A stretch of DNA of 64,000 bases from Punica granatum (taxonomy: Eukaryota > Streptophyta > Magnoliopsida > Myrtales > Lythraceae): NCBI RefSeq assembly GCF_007655135.1, contig NC_045130.1, positions 1,860,001 through 1,924,000 of the forward strand, written 5' to 3'. The notes beneath the pieces are model-generated. The model did not search any database. It saw nothing but the letters and a program-made list of their open reading frames with translations, and was not told the DNA's origin. Made by a program: the position numbers and the translations under genes. Positions 35,650 to 46,697 of this stretch are shown piece by piece; within the stretch, counting starts at the first letter, position 1, and each line of letters starts with the position of its first letter.

Positions 35650-36833
35650 CAGGCACGCAACAATTAAATCATTTGCAGCATTTGTTTGCCCCACCAGTTC
35701 CAATTTGTCTCCGATCATGAAGTGGAATGAGGATGACAGGAAACAGAAATCATGAACTTGTTGGGGGTTTAGGCAACTTCTTACTGTGGATTTAGCAAAA
35801 AATCTGTTAATTGGGACGACCCGCAACTCAGAACTTCTTTTTAAAGTCAGATTCTGCATTAGACATTTGCATTCTTTGTTCTGTTGCATAACTTAAGAGG
35901 TTGGTCGTTTTCATTTTTTCCCTCTTTTGTTGTTGCTTGTTTTCGGGATAGTTTCTCAATGTCATGACTAGTAACTGTTAATAAATTGTCCTTTTCTTCT
36001 GCTGGTTTGGGGTAGACTTTGGCTGTAACCAACAGTTGCTGAACTAAGACTTCTGTTTCTACGTCTAATGTAGTTGGTTGGTGAAGGCTCACGGGTTCTC
36101 ATAAGGAACCCGGCTCCTATTCGGGACGTCAGTATGTGAAACTGTACTTGTTAGAGACGAGATTCTACTGAGTAAAAGCTTACAGCAGTGGTCCATTGTA
36201 CTATATTGCTTGGGTTGCACGTAAAGGATCATGAAGCTGGATGAACGATGTGCAAGTACCGGAGTAAAATTTTAAATGACTCTGTTTCACTTCATCTATT
36301 AAATTACATTTAGAAACTACTTGTAAACCTTATTATACGGCACGGCAATGGAAGGATTCGATCTGAATGACAAGTCCTCAAAGCGATAAGATATTATTAT
36401 TATTATTATTATTATCATCTAATATCTACCCTTATTGTTGGGCAATTAGTAAAGCATGAGAGCGTCGGTGAAATGGTAAACCTACGCGTATTTCATCCTC
36501 ATGGTGAGCTTAAATGCATTAGATATTCGTGATTGGAAATCCAGTGGAGAGAAAAAAGGAGAATAATAGCAAAATGAACGGCAGGAGGATAAGCGTAGCC
36601 GTCCGTGGAACCGTGAAAAAGCCCCCTCCCAATTGGTTCTGGAAGTTTCTCCAGTCTCCGGTTAGATTCTCCACAATGAATTATAACCTCCACGCGTCGA
36701 GCTGACTTCACTCGGAAACCCAAGCCCGTCGCAAGCTAAAACTCTCCCTCCCTTCGGAGCCAAACTCAACATCTCACGATTCTCGCCTCAACAAAGTAGA
36801 ACAACTTCCTGCGAACTCCAGCAGACAATCACG
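35650..36833. other. Spacer between VAP27 and small HSP genes
   Basis: VAP27 3' UTR, an ATT microsatellite at 36391-36416, and the HSP promoter. A short block at 36456-36540 faintly resembles the SINE family (TGGTAAACCT and CATTAGATATT) but is too decayed to call. Confidence 0.55.
36637..36649 (+). promoter_or_regulatory. Heat shock element upstream of the mitochondrial small HSP
   Basis: TTCTGGAAGTTTC is a perfect three-unit alternating heat shock element (TTCnnGAAnnTTC), 185 bp upstream of the HSP ATG. This is the expected binding site of trimeric heat shock factor and implies heat induction. Confidence 0.8.
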
Positions 36834-37577
36834 ATGGCGTCAACGATGATCGCTCTAAGAAGGGCCGCAGCTTCAGCTCTGTTCGGCAGGATCAGAGCCG
36901 GCAGCACCCAGACTCGTTCTATTCCGGCTCTCACCCTTTCTCGCTCCTTCAACACCGAGGCCGAGGGTACCAGCTCCATCAGCGACGACCGTAGCATCAT
37001 TGATGTCCAGCGCCACCCTGACCGTGCCGCTGTCTCCCGCAGACGAGACCGAGCTCCTAGTTTTTTCTCAGGTAACCTTTGTTTTGTTCTCCTTTTTATT
37101 CAGTCTCCCTCCTATATTATCTTGTAGTGTTTCTTACTTCGGAAGTTCACCGCATGTATTGCAGATGCGTTTGATCCCTTCTCACCGACGAGGAGCCTAA
37201 GCCAAGTCCTGAACTTCATGGACCAGCTGATGGATGATCCATTTTCCCAGGGCTTCACGGCTGGATCGAGGAGAGGCTGGGATGTCAGGGACGACGATGA
37301 CACTCTCTACCTCCGGATCGACATGCCGGGACTCGGTAAAGAGGACGTCAAGATCTCGGTCGAGCAGAACACCCTGATAATCAGAGCTGAAGGGGACAGG
37401 GAGTCGGACGAAGACGAGGAGAGCGGGCGGAGGTACTCTGGCAGGATCGATCTGCCTCAGAATCTCTATAACATCAACGACATAAGGGCCGAGATGAAGA
37501 ATGGGGTGTTGAAAGTTTGCGTCCCGAAGGTGAAGGAAGAGGAGAGGAAGGATGTTTTCCAGGTTCAAGTCCAGTGA
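36834..37577 (+). CDS. HSP23: Mitochondrial small heat shock protein (HSP23 class)
   Basis: Exons 36834-37071 and 37165-37577 give 216 residues. The N-terminus (about 1-45) is rich in Arg, Ala and Ser, almost free of acidic residues, and reads as a mitochondrial presequence. The alpha-crystallin domain occupies about 105-210, with the conserved LRIDMPGLGKEDVKISVEQN block and a C-terminal GVLKVCVPK motif. The single-intron structure and length fit the plant HSP23.5/23.6 mitochondrial class. The protein should act as an ATP-independent holdase in the matrix during heat stress. A perfect heat shock element lies upstream. The symbol denotes the class, not a proven ortholog. Confidence 0.93.
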
Positions 37578-38254
37578 AAAGACTTCTATTCTATGACTAT
37601 GTTTCTAAACTGAGTATGATGATGTAAAATCTAGTGATGTTCTACGTGACTTATACGAGAGTCGTAGTAAGAAGCATCGCAGTTTTCATTATTACCCGGG
37701 TGAGCTGAGCGCCCAGTGAGGATTCAACTCTTCGAGCAATCTATTCGAGCTCGTAATGGCCTTCGGCTCATCCATCTGCTGCATCTCTGCAAAATAGGCT
37801 TATGCCTACTCTCACTCTCACGCCTCTTCACCTTGTAAAAGCTAATCTATTGATAGATGAATCTAAAACTGCCCAGAGGATCTTCTGCAGAAATATGTTC
37901 GTCATTGATGAAACTGCAGAACGCGAACCGAATCGAATAATGAAAACTACTAGCAGCAAGAGAAAACCATGAGCGCTGAATTGACAAAACAGATGGAAAC
38001 GGGATGCAAGCAATTGCCCTGTATTACTAATAAATACCGTCGAATTCTCTAACAGCTTTATTCTCCGAATTCCAACGACGACGGCAGGCTATCAGCTTCA
38101 ATTCACAATCCTAGCAAAATCAATGTAAGGAAATCCGCCAAACAACCGTAATTGAAGCATCGTGTAGTTAATTTCAATGCCGGAGCTGCAATCGATCCGT
38201 CAAAAAGCATCCGAAGAAGGGGGAAAACCTAATTCGGAAGCGCCGCAATCATAT
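37578..38254. other. Convergent spacer between small HSP and STMP1-like genes
   Basis: The two genes converge here, so the stretch should hold both 3' UTRs. No further feature was seen. Confidence 0.55.
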
Positions 38255-38428
38255 TCAGTCATCGTCGTCTCTCCGTTTTGGCTTGCGATAGTTCTCCTCG
38301 ATGTGCTTGGCCATCACGAGGCCCGTGTCGATGAGCTTCCTGACGTTGGGGACGTTGTAGTTCTGAGCAGCGTAGACGCCGAACGCCGTCCCAAGTAGGA
38401 AGGAAAAGGTGCTCCTGATGAAGCCCAT
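38255..38428 (-). CDS. STMP1-like mitochondrial micropeptide, 57 residues
   Basis: An intronless 57-residue ORF. The start is the ATG at 38428; the frame extends upstream only to a TTG. Residues 2-22 form one membrane segment (IRSTFSFLLGTAFGVYAAQ), followed by NYNVPNVRKL and a charged C-terminus ending in RRDDDD. The segment LLGxxxG...AQNYxxPN matches animal short transmembrane mitochondrial protein 1 (STMP1/Mm47), whose core is LLGF...YLAQNYDIPN. Homology to STMP1 is inferred by eye. If correct, it is a mitochondrial inner-membrane micropeptide linked to respiratory supercomplexes. A GA-repeat leader precedes the ATG on the gene strand. Confidence 0.8.
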   Translation of the reverse strand: MGFIRSTFSFLLGTAFGVYAAQNYNVPNVRKLIDTGLVMAKHIEENYRKPKRRDDDD

Positions 38429-38488
38429 CGGCGCTCCCTTCAAACGAGCGGCTGCGGGGAGTGTTCGAAGGGTTTAAGAGAGCGGGGG

Positions 38489-38508
38489 GAGAGAGAGAGA
38501 GAGAGAGA
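38489..38508. repeat. GA microsatellite in the STMP1-like leader
   Basis: A run of GA dinucleotides (CT on the gene strand) about 60-80 bp upstream of the start codon, probably within the 5' UTR. Confidence 0.85.
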
Positions 38509-39223
38509 TGAATGGTAAGACGATCTGACGCGAGACAGAGTGAGGGGGGAGATGGAGGGAACAGTGAAGGAGGGGAGCTTTTTCTCGTGCTCTGCACGCG
38601 TTGCCACTGTCCCCTTCTGCAAGAATGCAGAAGCGACGTCGTCTGATTGGTTTCTTGCGTAATGTCCCAGCGCTCCGGTTTGTTCATGTTTTGGCGGTAG
38701 GATTGAAAAATTAAAGTCCTTTTCTATTAAAAAAGTTGATTTTTTTCCCCCAAAATTTTACAATATCACTGATAACATGATATTTCACATTAGCATTTTT
38801 TGTCCGTGATGAATGGAATTACTATTACATATAAATTTTTGTATTTTATTTTTAACCTAGATATATTCAATTCTCGATTTATTTGACTAAGGGGTAACGG
38901 ATAAGTCGCTACTGAACAGTTTAAGGTTCCTTAAGGTTATTTAAGTCGCCTAGATTACTACAAGTGAGGTAACCCAATTTTAGTCGTTAAAACTCGGCTC
39001 AAGGGATCCTGTTAGGGAAGTTCGGTCAATGACAAATTGATCCTCCAACATTGGCACTTCATTGCCTAGGGGTTTGACAATTTTAAGTTATTCGAGTTGT
39101 ATATTGAGCTCACATCCTTGCATCTCGCATTCACATTTGGACCACTCTCAATGTAAATCATGATCGAAATCCCGTATGCGTGTGTGCGGAGAGAATCCAA
39201 GTGCAGACTTAGGAGTACGAGGC

Positions 39224-39740
39224 TAGGGATGGCAATGGTGTTGGTAAAAAAAATCATATTTGCGGATAACCGTACTATTTTTTGCCCCGCATAATCGCAC
39301 CAAATAATTATGGTGAGGATATGGTTTTTAATTTCAAGAACTTCGGCGACGCGATGCGGATGTGGTTTTGATGATAAAAACCACGGATAAAAACCACACC
39401 GCAACTTTATGTTTCTATATTTATAGATTAGACTAATATTTCAACCCATTTTCCAAGCCTAATCTAAATCTCACATGATTTCTTAATCAAATTAATAAAA
39501 ACTAATAAATGTAGAGGTAGAATACTGATTTATGGATAATTTTTATTTATTAGATTTTTAAATTGTTTATTTCTTTATTTGCTATGTTTTTCTTGATTTC
39601 TATTTAATTTAATTTTGCGGTGCGATGTAGTGCGGATAACCACAGTCTTTTGGTGGTGTAGATATGGTTTTTAATTTTCAAAACGGCGGCGAATGTGGTG
39701 CGGATATGGTTCGCAGTTTTAGATTGCGGCGTGGTCGCAG
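39224..39740. repeat. hAT-like repeat with internal duplication
   Basis: Begins with TAGGGATGGCAA, which resembles a plant hAT terminal sequence. Two copies of a block of about 58 bp (around 39315-39372 and 39658-39716) share ATATGGTTTTTAATTT followed by GCGGATATGG-type sequence, and GCGGATAACC recurs near both ends. No right-hand terminal inverted repeat was found, perhaps because of the copia remnant that follows. Confidence 0.4.
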
Positions 39741-39767
39741 TCTGGTCCTTGAGTTGGTACCTCTCCA

Positions 39768-41380
39768 CACATCCGATGGTTACTCGAGCTAAGGTTGGCA
39801 TCATCAAGCCTAATCCAAAATATGCCCATCTTTCTGTCTCAGGTATTCCTGCTGAGCCTTGAAGTGTCAAGGGGCCTCTTAGACATCCCGGCTGGAGAGA
39901 TGCCATACTCGACCAACTCCAAGCTCTTCACAAGAACAACACCTGGGAGCTTGTCCCTCGAGCTCCAGAGATGAATGCAGTAGGTTGCAAGTGGGTCTTC
40001 AATACTAAGCTTCGCGCAGATGGCACTCGAGATCGTCTTAAAGCCCGACTAGTTGCTAAGGGCTTTCATCAAGAAGAGGGGGTTGATTTCTTTGAATTCA
40101 ACCCGATCGTCAAACCAGCTACCATTCGAATTGTCCTCACTTTGGCTGTTGTCCGGATTTGGTCCATTCGCCAGCTCGATGTTAAAAACGCTTTCTTGCA
40201 TGGGAATCTTGATGTGCCCGTGTACATGGAGCAACCTCCAAGCTTTCGTGATGATACACGTCTTGATCATGTTTGCCTCTTGTGTCGTGCTCTCTATGGA
40301 CTCAAAACAAGAGCCGAGAGCACGGTTCGAGAAGTTTAGTACTTTTCTCACACTATGGCTTTGTATGCAGCTCCGCCGACTCTTCACTTTTTCTCTACCG
40401 TCACGATCATCACATTATAATCCTGCTTTTATATGTTGACGACATCGTTGTGACAGGGGATTATGAGTCTTTACTCAATGATCTAATCATATCTCCTGGC
40501 ACGCATTCTCAATGAAGGATCTTGGCCCGCTACATTACTTCTAGGTGTTGAAGTTGCCCGTGCAACTGCTGGTCTCTTTCTTTCGCAGAAGAAATATGCC
40601 CGTGGCATTCTTGATCGTGCATCGATGGGTCAGTACAAGGCTTGCTCTCAAGTAGCCCGTGGCGAAATCAGATGACCAACCTTATTGTGATCCTTCTTAC
40701 TATCGGAGGATTGTTGGTGCTTTGCAATATCTAACGCTTACTAGGCCGAACATCTCTTATTCGGTCAATGTAGTTTGTCAACGGATGCGTTCTCCGACAA
40801 TGGCAGACTTTCAGCGTGACAAACGTATTTTTCGTTACAATTCGGGGTTCTTTGGATGTTGGACTCAGTATACTTTCATCGAGTAGCCTCAATCTTCATG
40901 CATTTGCTGATGCTGACTGGGCTGGATGCAAGGAGACACGGCGTTCCACTACGGGTTTCTGTGTCTTCCATGGGGCTAATTGTGTTTCTTGGGGAGCAAA
41001 GAAGCAACAAACTGTTGCACGGTCCACAGCTGAGGCTGAGTATCGGGCTCTCGCGTTGCTGTGGTTGAGCTCACGTGGATTTCTTACATATTTCGGGATC
41101 TTGGTGTCTATCAGCAGCAACCATCCCTATTATTCACAGATAATATTTCTGCTCTTCATTTGAGATCCAATCCCATCTTTCATGTTCGGACTAAACACGG
41201 GGAGATAGATTATCATTTTGTCTGAGAGAAAGTTGCTCTAGGCTCTATTGTCATGAAGTTTGTCCTGAGTTCACTACAAGTTGCGGACATTTTCACTAAG
41301 CCTTTGGCTCGTGCCAGCTTTCTGGACCTTCAAACCAAACTCGGTCTATGGGCGAGTGTGAGGGAAATAAATCATGAAGA
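39768..41380 (+). pseudogene. Decayed Ty1/copia retrotransposon pol (RT and RNase H)
   Basis: Translated pieces in several frames run in the order of copia pol: an upstream PNPKYAHLS and NNTWELVPR region (about 39790-39960), and reverse transcriptase blocks GCKWVFNTKLRADG and LDVKNAFLHGNL (about 39971-40240). These are followed by the YVDD catalytic motif (about 40432-40443), an ADADWAGCKETRRSTTGF/TAEAEYRAL RNase H region (about 40898-41060), and the terminal DIFTKPLA block (about 41285). At least one stop and several frameshifts break it, so it cannot encode an active polyprotein. No flanking LTRs, gag or integrase were found in this window. Confidence 0.92.
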
Positions 41381-42785
41381 TACACCGAGTCAAGAAGGCA
41401 TATCATCTTCGAATTCCTCTCCACCAAATCCCAACTAATTAGAGAAATATTATTATGAAGATATGATTGTTATAATAGCTTGATACCTTCCCATTGTATA
41501 GCACTGTATACTCAATATATGTATATGTGAACATACACTAATGATGTTAGTGAAAACATTCTTCAAAATATCTCTGCCTTCTATCGTTCTCTGTATAGTG
41601 TTATTTTGTGAATGAATTTCCAAAATTAAATTAGCAAAACACGTGGCTGGTCCTAGTGCTGACATGGCAAAGTGCAAAGTGCCCGTTTCACATGGACATT
41701 ATGCCACGTGGCAACCCCGGCCACGGCGACTATGGGTTCGCAAGACCATTTGTGTCCCAAATTGGACGGTCTCGCCATGCGACCATGTCTCCCCCAATAC
41801 TCATCTCTTCTAATCAATGTGGGGCCCCTCAGCATTATGTGCGTGACATGTCTCGTCTCATGGTATTTATTGTTCCAATTACCATAGACAAACACGCTGA
41901 AAAATCTTCCATTGGCACATGGAGATCCACCCAGAGCTGCCGTAAACGAATTTTCACATTATATCAGGTGTCGATACCGCTGAATTTCAAGTCTCACAAT
42001 TTCATTTCTATTTACGATGGTTAATTTCACCTACACTGTTTTGATCTAAAAGAACTTCAATTGCAAGAACAATAATAACAATTGAAGTACTGTTTTTTAA
42101 ATGTGAAGAGGTCATGCAAGAATTGTATTGATGTAAACATATGCTATACATGTGACTAAATAACAACTATTGGATAAGATGTCAATGCTATAACAAAGGT
42201 CAATGGACGGTCGGTCCGAGACTCAAAAATTTTTCGCGCAAAAGTTAGATTCAGTCAATACTATTGTAATTCAGTTTTTTTTTTTTTTGGCTCAGCTACT
42301 ATAGTAATTCAGCTGAGTGCAATTGTTATTATGGGTGGCAATAAATTGATGAGATAGTCATGTTTTTTCCATAAATGGTGCGACACCTCGTAAAATCTCA
42401 TTTTGAACCAATTTCTTCACTTTTTATAGCACCTCTTAATTTGTAAGCATTGGAAAATAAGTTTCTCTGCATCCCACGCAGCGTAATTTCTTTTTGTTAT
42501 TATGTAGCAGCCTGTTTATAATTAATCAAGGCCTTATTAGGAAATGATCAATTGAATATCAGATTTACGATTTTTTTGACAGGTAATAAATTGTATCTGA
42601 AAATAAGAAAATGGCCAAAAGAAAAAAGAAAAGGCCAGGAAATTTTTGTTGTCGTTTTAACTGAAAAAACCGCCGTTTCCAACTTCTAGAATTATGGTCA
42701 ACATCCGTTTCCCACCGCCAACGACCAAATGTGCTAAATGACAATATTTCCGGTCATTGAATTTTCATTATTTTCTATTAAAAGC

Positions 42786-43445
42786 TCAAGTTAGTAAGTA
42801 TTGATATCCAAGTATTATATAAATTCATAGTTATTTTTTTATATTTTCAATGTGAGATAAAAATTTTAACATTCACCCTCCAGTGCAACGCATGGTGCTT
42901 ACATGCTATCACGTGCCCTTAAACACTCGCCCTCAACAACTGAGGTCGAGCCGGACTCATATTCTGTGCTCCGGCGATGGGGTACTAACACAAGGACGCT
43001 CTTTTGGATGCTCTCTGTTGTATTAGGGTTGACGTGGTGTTGGTGCTCATGCGCGTATACGCATAACTTGGGCTCTGATATCATATTGAATAAGATGTGG
43101 TCTATTTCCGACTACACGTTGTCACGTACCCTTAAATACCCGCTCTCAATAACTGATTTCGAGTCGGGCTCCTCTTCCATGCTCGGGTGAGGGAGGACCT
43201 ACACAAGGCGCACTCTTGGCTGCTTTCGAACTTATTGGATCTAGCTTGGTGTTGGTGCCCATATGCGCGTGGGCACGCATACTCGTAACCTGGGCTCTGA
43301 TATCATATTGATTTTCCATTTGGCTTATAAGGGATTGGGTTTATATCCACTTAAAAGCTTAAGCTGATAAGTATTAGTACCCAATTCTCATATAAACCGA
43401 TGAATTTTGATTATTCTTTTTAATGTGGGATTAATATCCTCAACT
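42786..43445 (-). mobile_element. Rearranged TRIM retroelement with duplicated interior
   Basis: Related to the TRIM at 31259-31844. A truncated LTR (about 42786-42885) is followed by interior A (about 42890-43083), a short LTR remnant (about 43084-43115), interior B (about 43116-43305) and a fuller LTR (about 43306-43445). Each interior begins with a block like CACGTRCCCTTAAAYAC and ends with GCTCTGATATCA (43072-43083 and 43294-43305), the reverse complement of a tRNA-Met primer-binding site. The LTR-interior-LTR-interior-LTR order suggests unequal recombination or nested tandem insertion. Confidence 0.72.
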
Positions 43446-44152
43446 CCTCTCAATCTACAAAAATATTTTTTATTGTCGATCAATAACACACATATATCCC
43501 ATATGCATGTATAACGAGGAAAAACGTAAATTCTTACATTGGACTATAAACTATATATATTATCACTACTCATCTCTGAGGTAAAAGTTTATATATGTAA
43601 AACTAAGTTCTAGCTTACAGCATGAAATAATCAATGCGTTAGATTTGTTTAAGTCTGTGTGAAGCTGTTATCTTATTTAAGCGGATCTTGATTGCCTACG
43701 CATACCATCAAGCACAATCGGTTCATTCCCAAGTTGCGCGATCCATCAGATACTAGGCTACCATCTCCCAGATATATAGGCGTGGGTCCATATAATTGAA
43801 TTAAAAGGGTTAAGTGAATTGGGGGGACAAAGGAGAGGCCCCCCAATATCTTGAATTTTGGTTGCATAATATATGTACATAACCCAAACACTTGCATGTT
43901 CTCTTAAAGACCACCTTCCATGGTTTGCAAGACCTCGCATTTAATGCCTTCCGCACTACTACACTACAACATATAGCTATATATCATGCATATATATATT
44001 GGTCTACATATGACCTTCACACTCATCCCTCCTGCCATAGAACTCCATCGAAAACCTAATAAAAACCCCAGCTAGATTCCCTAAACAGCTTTCTACCTAC
44101 CTGCAGTTTCTACAACTGCAGAAATAGAAGTTGATCGATCTCGAGTGATCCA

Positions 44153-45502
44153 ATGCCTTCAAACGTTGTTTTTCTTCTCCTCGTCATCCTCTCATGCATG
44201 ATTTCCATGCATGTTTGCAATGCCCGTCATCTTGGCAGTTTAGGTCTTCATTTCAAAGATCAAAAGCTGCTAAGACGTCATTTGGAGTTACAGACTGAAG
44301 TTAACATCGAAGGGGAGGGTCGTGAAAGTTCGTTCAGATTGAAGGTTACAAAACCAAAGGACTCATCGACAGGTTGAACCATTCTGAATACTTTCACCTG
44401 ACTATACATATGTGTGTGTATATATATATTCAACTTCTATCTTCTTTTTTTTTTGTTACAAAGGATGCACAAGGACTAGTATAATGAAAGCGAAATCCTA
44501 AATGACCGATAAAAGAGTACGGGCAGTCTCATTAGATATCGAACCTGTGACATTTAAGTCAACAGGTAAGGGCGTACGTCACTACGCTACACTCTCTTTT
44601 GATTATACAACTTCTATCTTTCTTCTACGTGATTTGCATCATATTAAATCTAGTGACCTGAAAAAGAATAAATCGATCAAAAACCTACGCATCCTTTCAT
44701 GAGTGCATAAGCATCGTTCTGTATTTTTGCAAGTATATTAGTTTCTATAAGAATCCTATGTATATCTCACTAGAGGTAAGCATAAATCTTTTTTTTTTCG
44801 GTAGGAATAATTGAGATTATTAGTTCATCTTTGATGAAAGTTTGAGTGTGTGTGTGTATGTATGTGCGTAGTGTACGTACGTACGTACGTATGTATGTGT
44901 ATACATACGTATGAGAACTGAAAGAATAGACAACAATGTATGTACTTGCATGGACGAATAATATATAGCTCGTGATGATATTAATGGTTTTTGTACCGAC
45001 TACTGAATGCAATATTGACATGGAGCACATGAATTGTGCAGGAAATGTGGACATTGTGTCTCCCAGCTCTCAGATAAATTCTCAAGCCATTGAATGGAAG
45101 GTAAATAATAACTCATCATCCCCCTATCATGGTCCCCCAAAAGGGGAAAAAAAAACTAATATTAACAGCAACGACTCCTTCATATATTTTACAAATGAAT
45201 ATATGCAGGGTTCAGTCCCATCAGTGTACGTTATAACCTACTCATTCGTTGCATTTGATGAAACAGTTAGGCCCATAGTAAGTAGAACCCTTGACCTCTG
45301 CAAGTCATGTGGATTGACGAATATTATTCTTGTGCAGGCAAGTAGGAGGCAAGTGAGGGAAGTGACTGAACGGGGATCGAGGGATGGTTCTGCGGATGAT
45401 AATGCTGTGGATGCTGTGGATGGTGACGTGGTCGAAGATATAGCTGTAATGGATTACGCGCAGCCCCACCGTAAACCCCCCATTCACAACGAGAAACCAT
45501 AA
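44153..45502 (+). CDS. Root meristem growth factor (RGF/GLV/CLEL) peptide precursor
   Basis: Exons 44153-44372, 45042-45100 and 45338-45502 give 147 residues. Residues 1-24 form a signal peptide. A variable, basic-then-acidic propeptide follows. The C-terminus ends with DYAQPHRKPPIHN (132-144) plus EKP. The DY...P...PP.HN pattern is the RGF/GLV/CLEL mature peptide. Asp-Tyr is the TPST sulfation site, and one internal Pro is normally hydroxylated. An RRHL motif (about residues 41-44) resembles a site for the SBT6.1 subtilase that processes GLV precursors; this is inference. Such peptides act outside the cell through RGFR receptor kinases to maintain PLETHORA gradients and root gravitropism. 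Intron 1 carries an antisense SINE. The specific family member was not resolved. Confidence 0.9.
44444..44607 (-). mobile_element. tRNA-derived SINE, copy 3, with perfect target-site duplication
   Basis: Read on the minus strand, it begins TATAATCAAAAGAGAG and has an A box TAGCGTAGTGA and a consensus-like B box GGTTCGATATC. It continues through ATCTAATGAGAC and CATTTAGGATTT blocks and ends in poly-A (a T-run at 44444-44454 on the plus strand). A perfect 13-bp duplication CAACTTCTATCTT flanks it at 44431-44443 and 44608-44620. It lies in intron 1 of the RGF gene, opposite to the gene. Confidence 0.88.
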
Positions 45503-46697
45503 GACACAATTATATACATATATACATATATATGTATATATTGGCATGAATAATAATCCATGCAACGCATATATATGTGCACATACATATATGTTTTTTA
45601 CTGTTCCAATTTATCGTTCAGCCATCCCTTTTCCTTTTGGTACTTTTTTAACTTATTTCGGATTTGTACTTTTCTTGGAGTTGTGACATAAAGTTTTCCC
45701 ATGTAATAATGTTGGATAATAAATTGAGTACATGGCTATGTCCCGCTCCCAGTTTTCTTTAGTTCATCTACGACCCATTTACTCCGTACAGATATGAAGT
45801 TAAAAAACAAAACAATCTACCGGGAAAAAAAAGACCAAGCAAATTAAACAGCTGCATGTGTATATATTTACAAAACAAAGCACCTCACTTCGGATGTCAT
45901 GCTTTCAGGAGCTTCCGCTTCAGAACCGTTCTTTTATTTCAGTTTGCAAACTATATTGGATCAGATTCCTAACGCGGAAACTCGCATTACAAAAAGTTGA
46001 TACGATCACATCCATAAAGGAAAGAAGTTGAGAGGTGTTTTGATAGGATGACTTGTATTTTTATTTATTTTTTAAAAAAAGATAAGAGGGGTTTTGGCAA
46101 CTGTTTCTTCCCTTCCAAGTGCAATGATAATGGATAATACAAAAAGTTGATTTGATGACTTTCAGAGGAATGAACTATCTTAAAGATATCCAACATATTT
46201 TAGAGACCGTTCCATTTTCTTTACAATTATATTGGCTTAAGTTTTTGTGCTAAGTACATACATCACCAGAAAATTGATCCATTACTCGCTGAGGAAAGGA
46301 ACCATTCCTTAAAGATCGATTTTGGTGGAGATGTCTTCTCCAATTAATTGATCACTAGCTAGAGACGACACCGTTGCAAGTTAGCCGTAGGAAAACCCAA
46401 TTTTGCCACCTCCAGATATAACATCTTCCGAGTTCAAATCTATATGTATATAGCTTTCTCTTCAGCAGCACAACGAGACATACAAATTTATCTCGTATTC
46501 TGTACTTGGCTCGACCATAAATAGCTTACAAAGAACTGTTCAATCAGTCTCAGGTTGTTCGAGCATGATCTAATCTGATCTGTGTCCTCAAAATGTTGGA
46601 GAAAACTCAAGAAGCTAACAATGATGGGGCATTTCTTCCATAAACTTCTGATATGGGATTCAGATATAGCAGAGGTTCTGCTTCATCAGAAGAAGAA
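45503..46697. other. Convergent spacer between RGF and YbaK-like genes
   Basis: Holds the RGF 3' UTR (TA-rich) and the 3' end of the minus-strand YbaK-like transcript. No other feature was recognised. Confidence 0.55.

Larger units (their letters stand above)
38429..44152. other. Transposon-rich block between STMP1-like and RGF genes
   Basis: Contains the STMP1-like promoter, a hAT-like repeat (39224-39740), a decayed copia pol (39768-41380), and a rearranged TRIM (42786-43445). The last 500 bp are the RGF promoter, with TATA-like runs near 43988-44001. No intact cellular gene was found inside. Confidence 0.65.

Noticed and set aside
36456..36540. Possible fourth SINE copy
   Set aside because: Only two short blocks match, and no poly-A tail or target-site duplication is visible.
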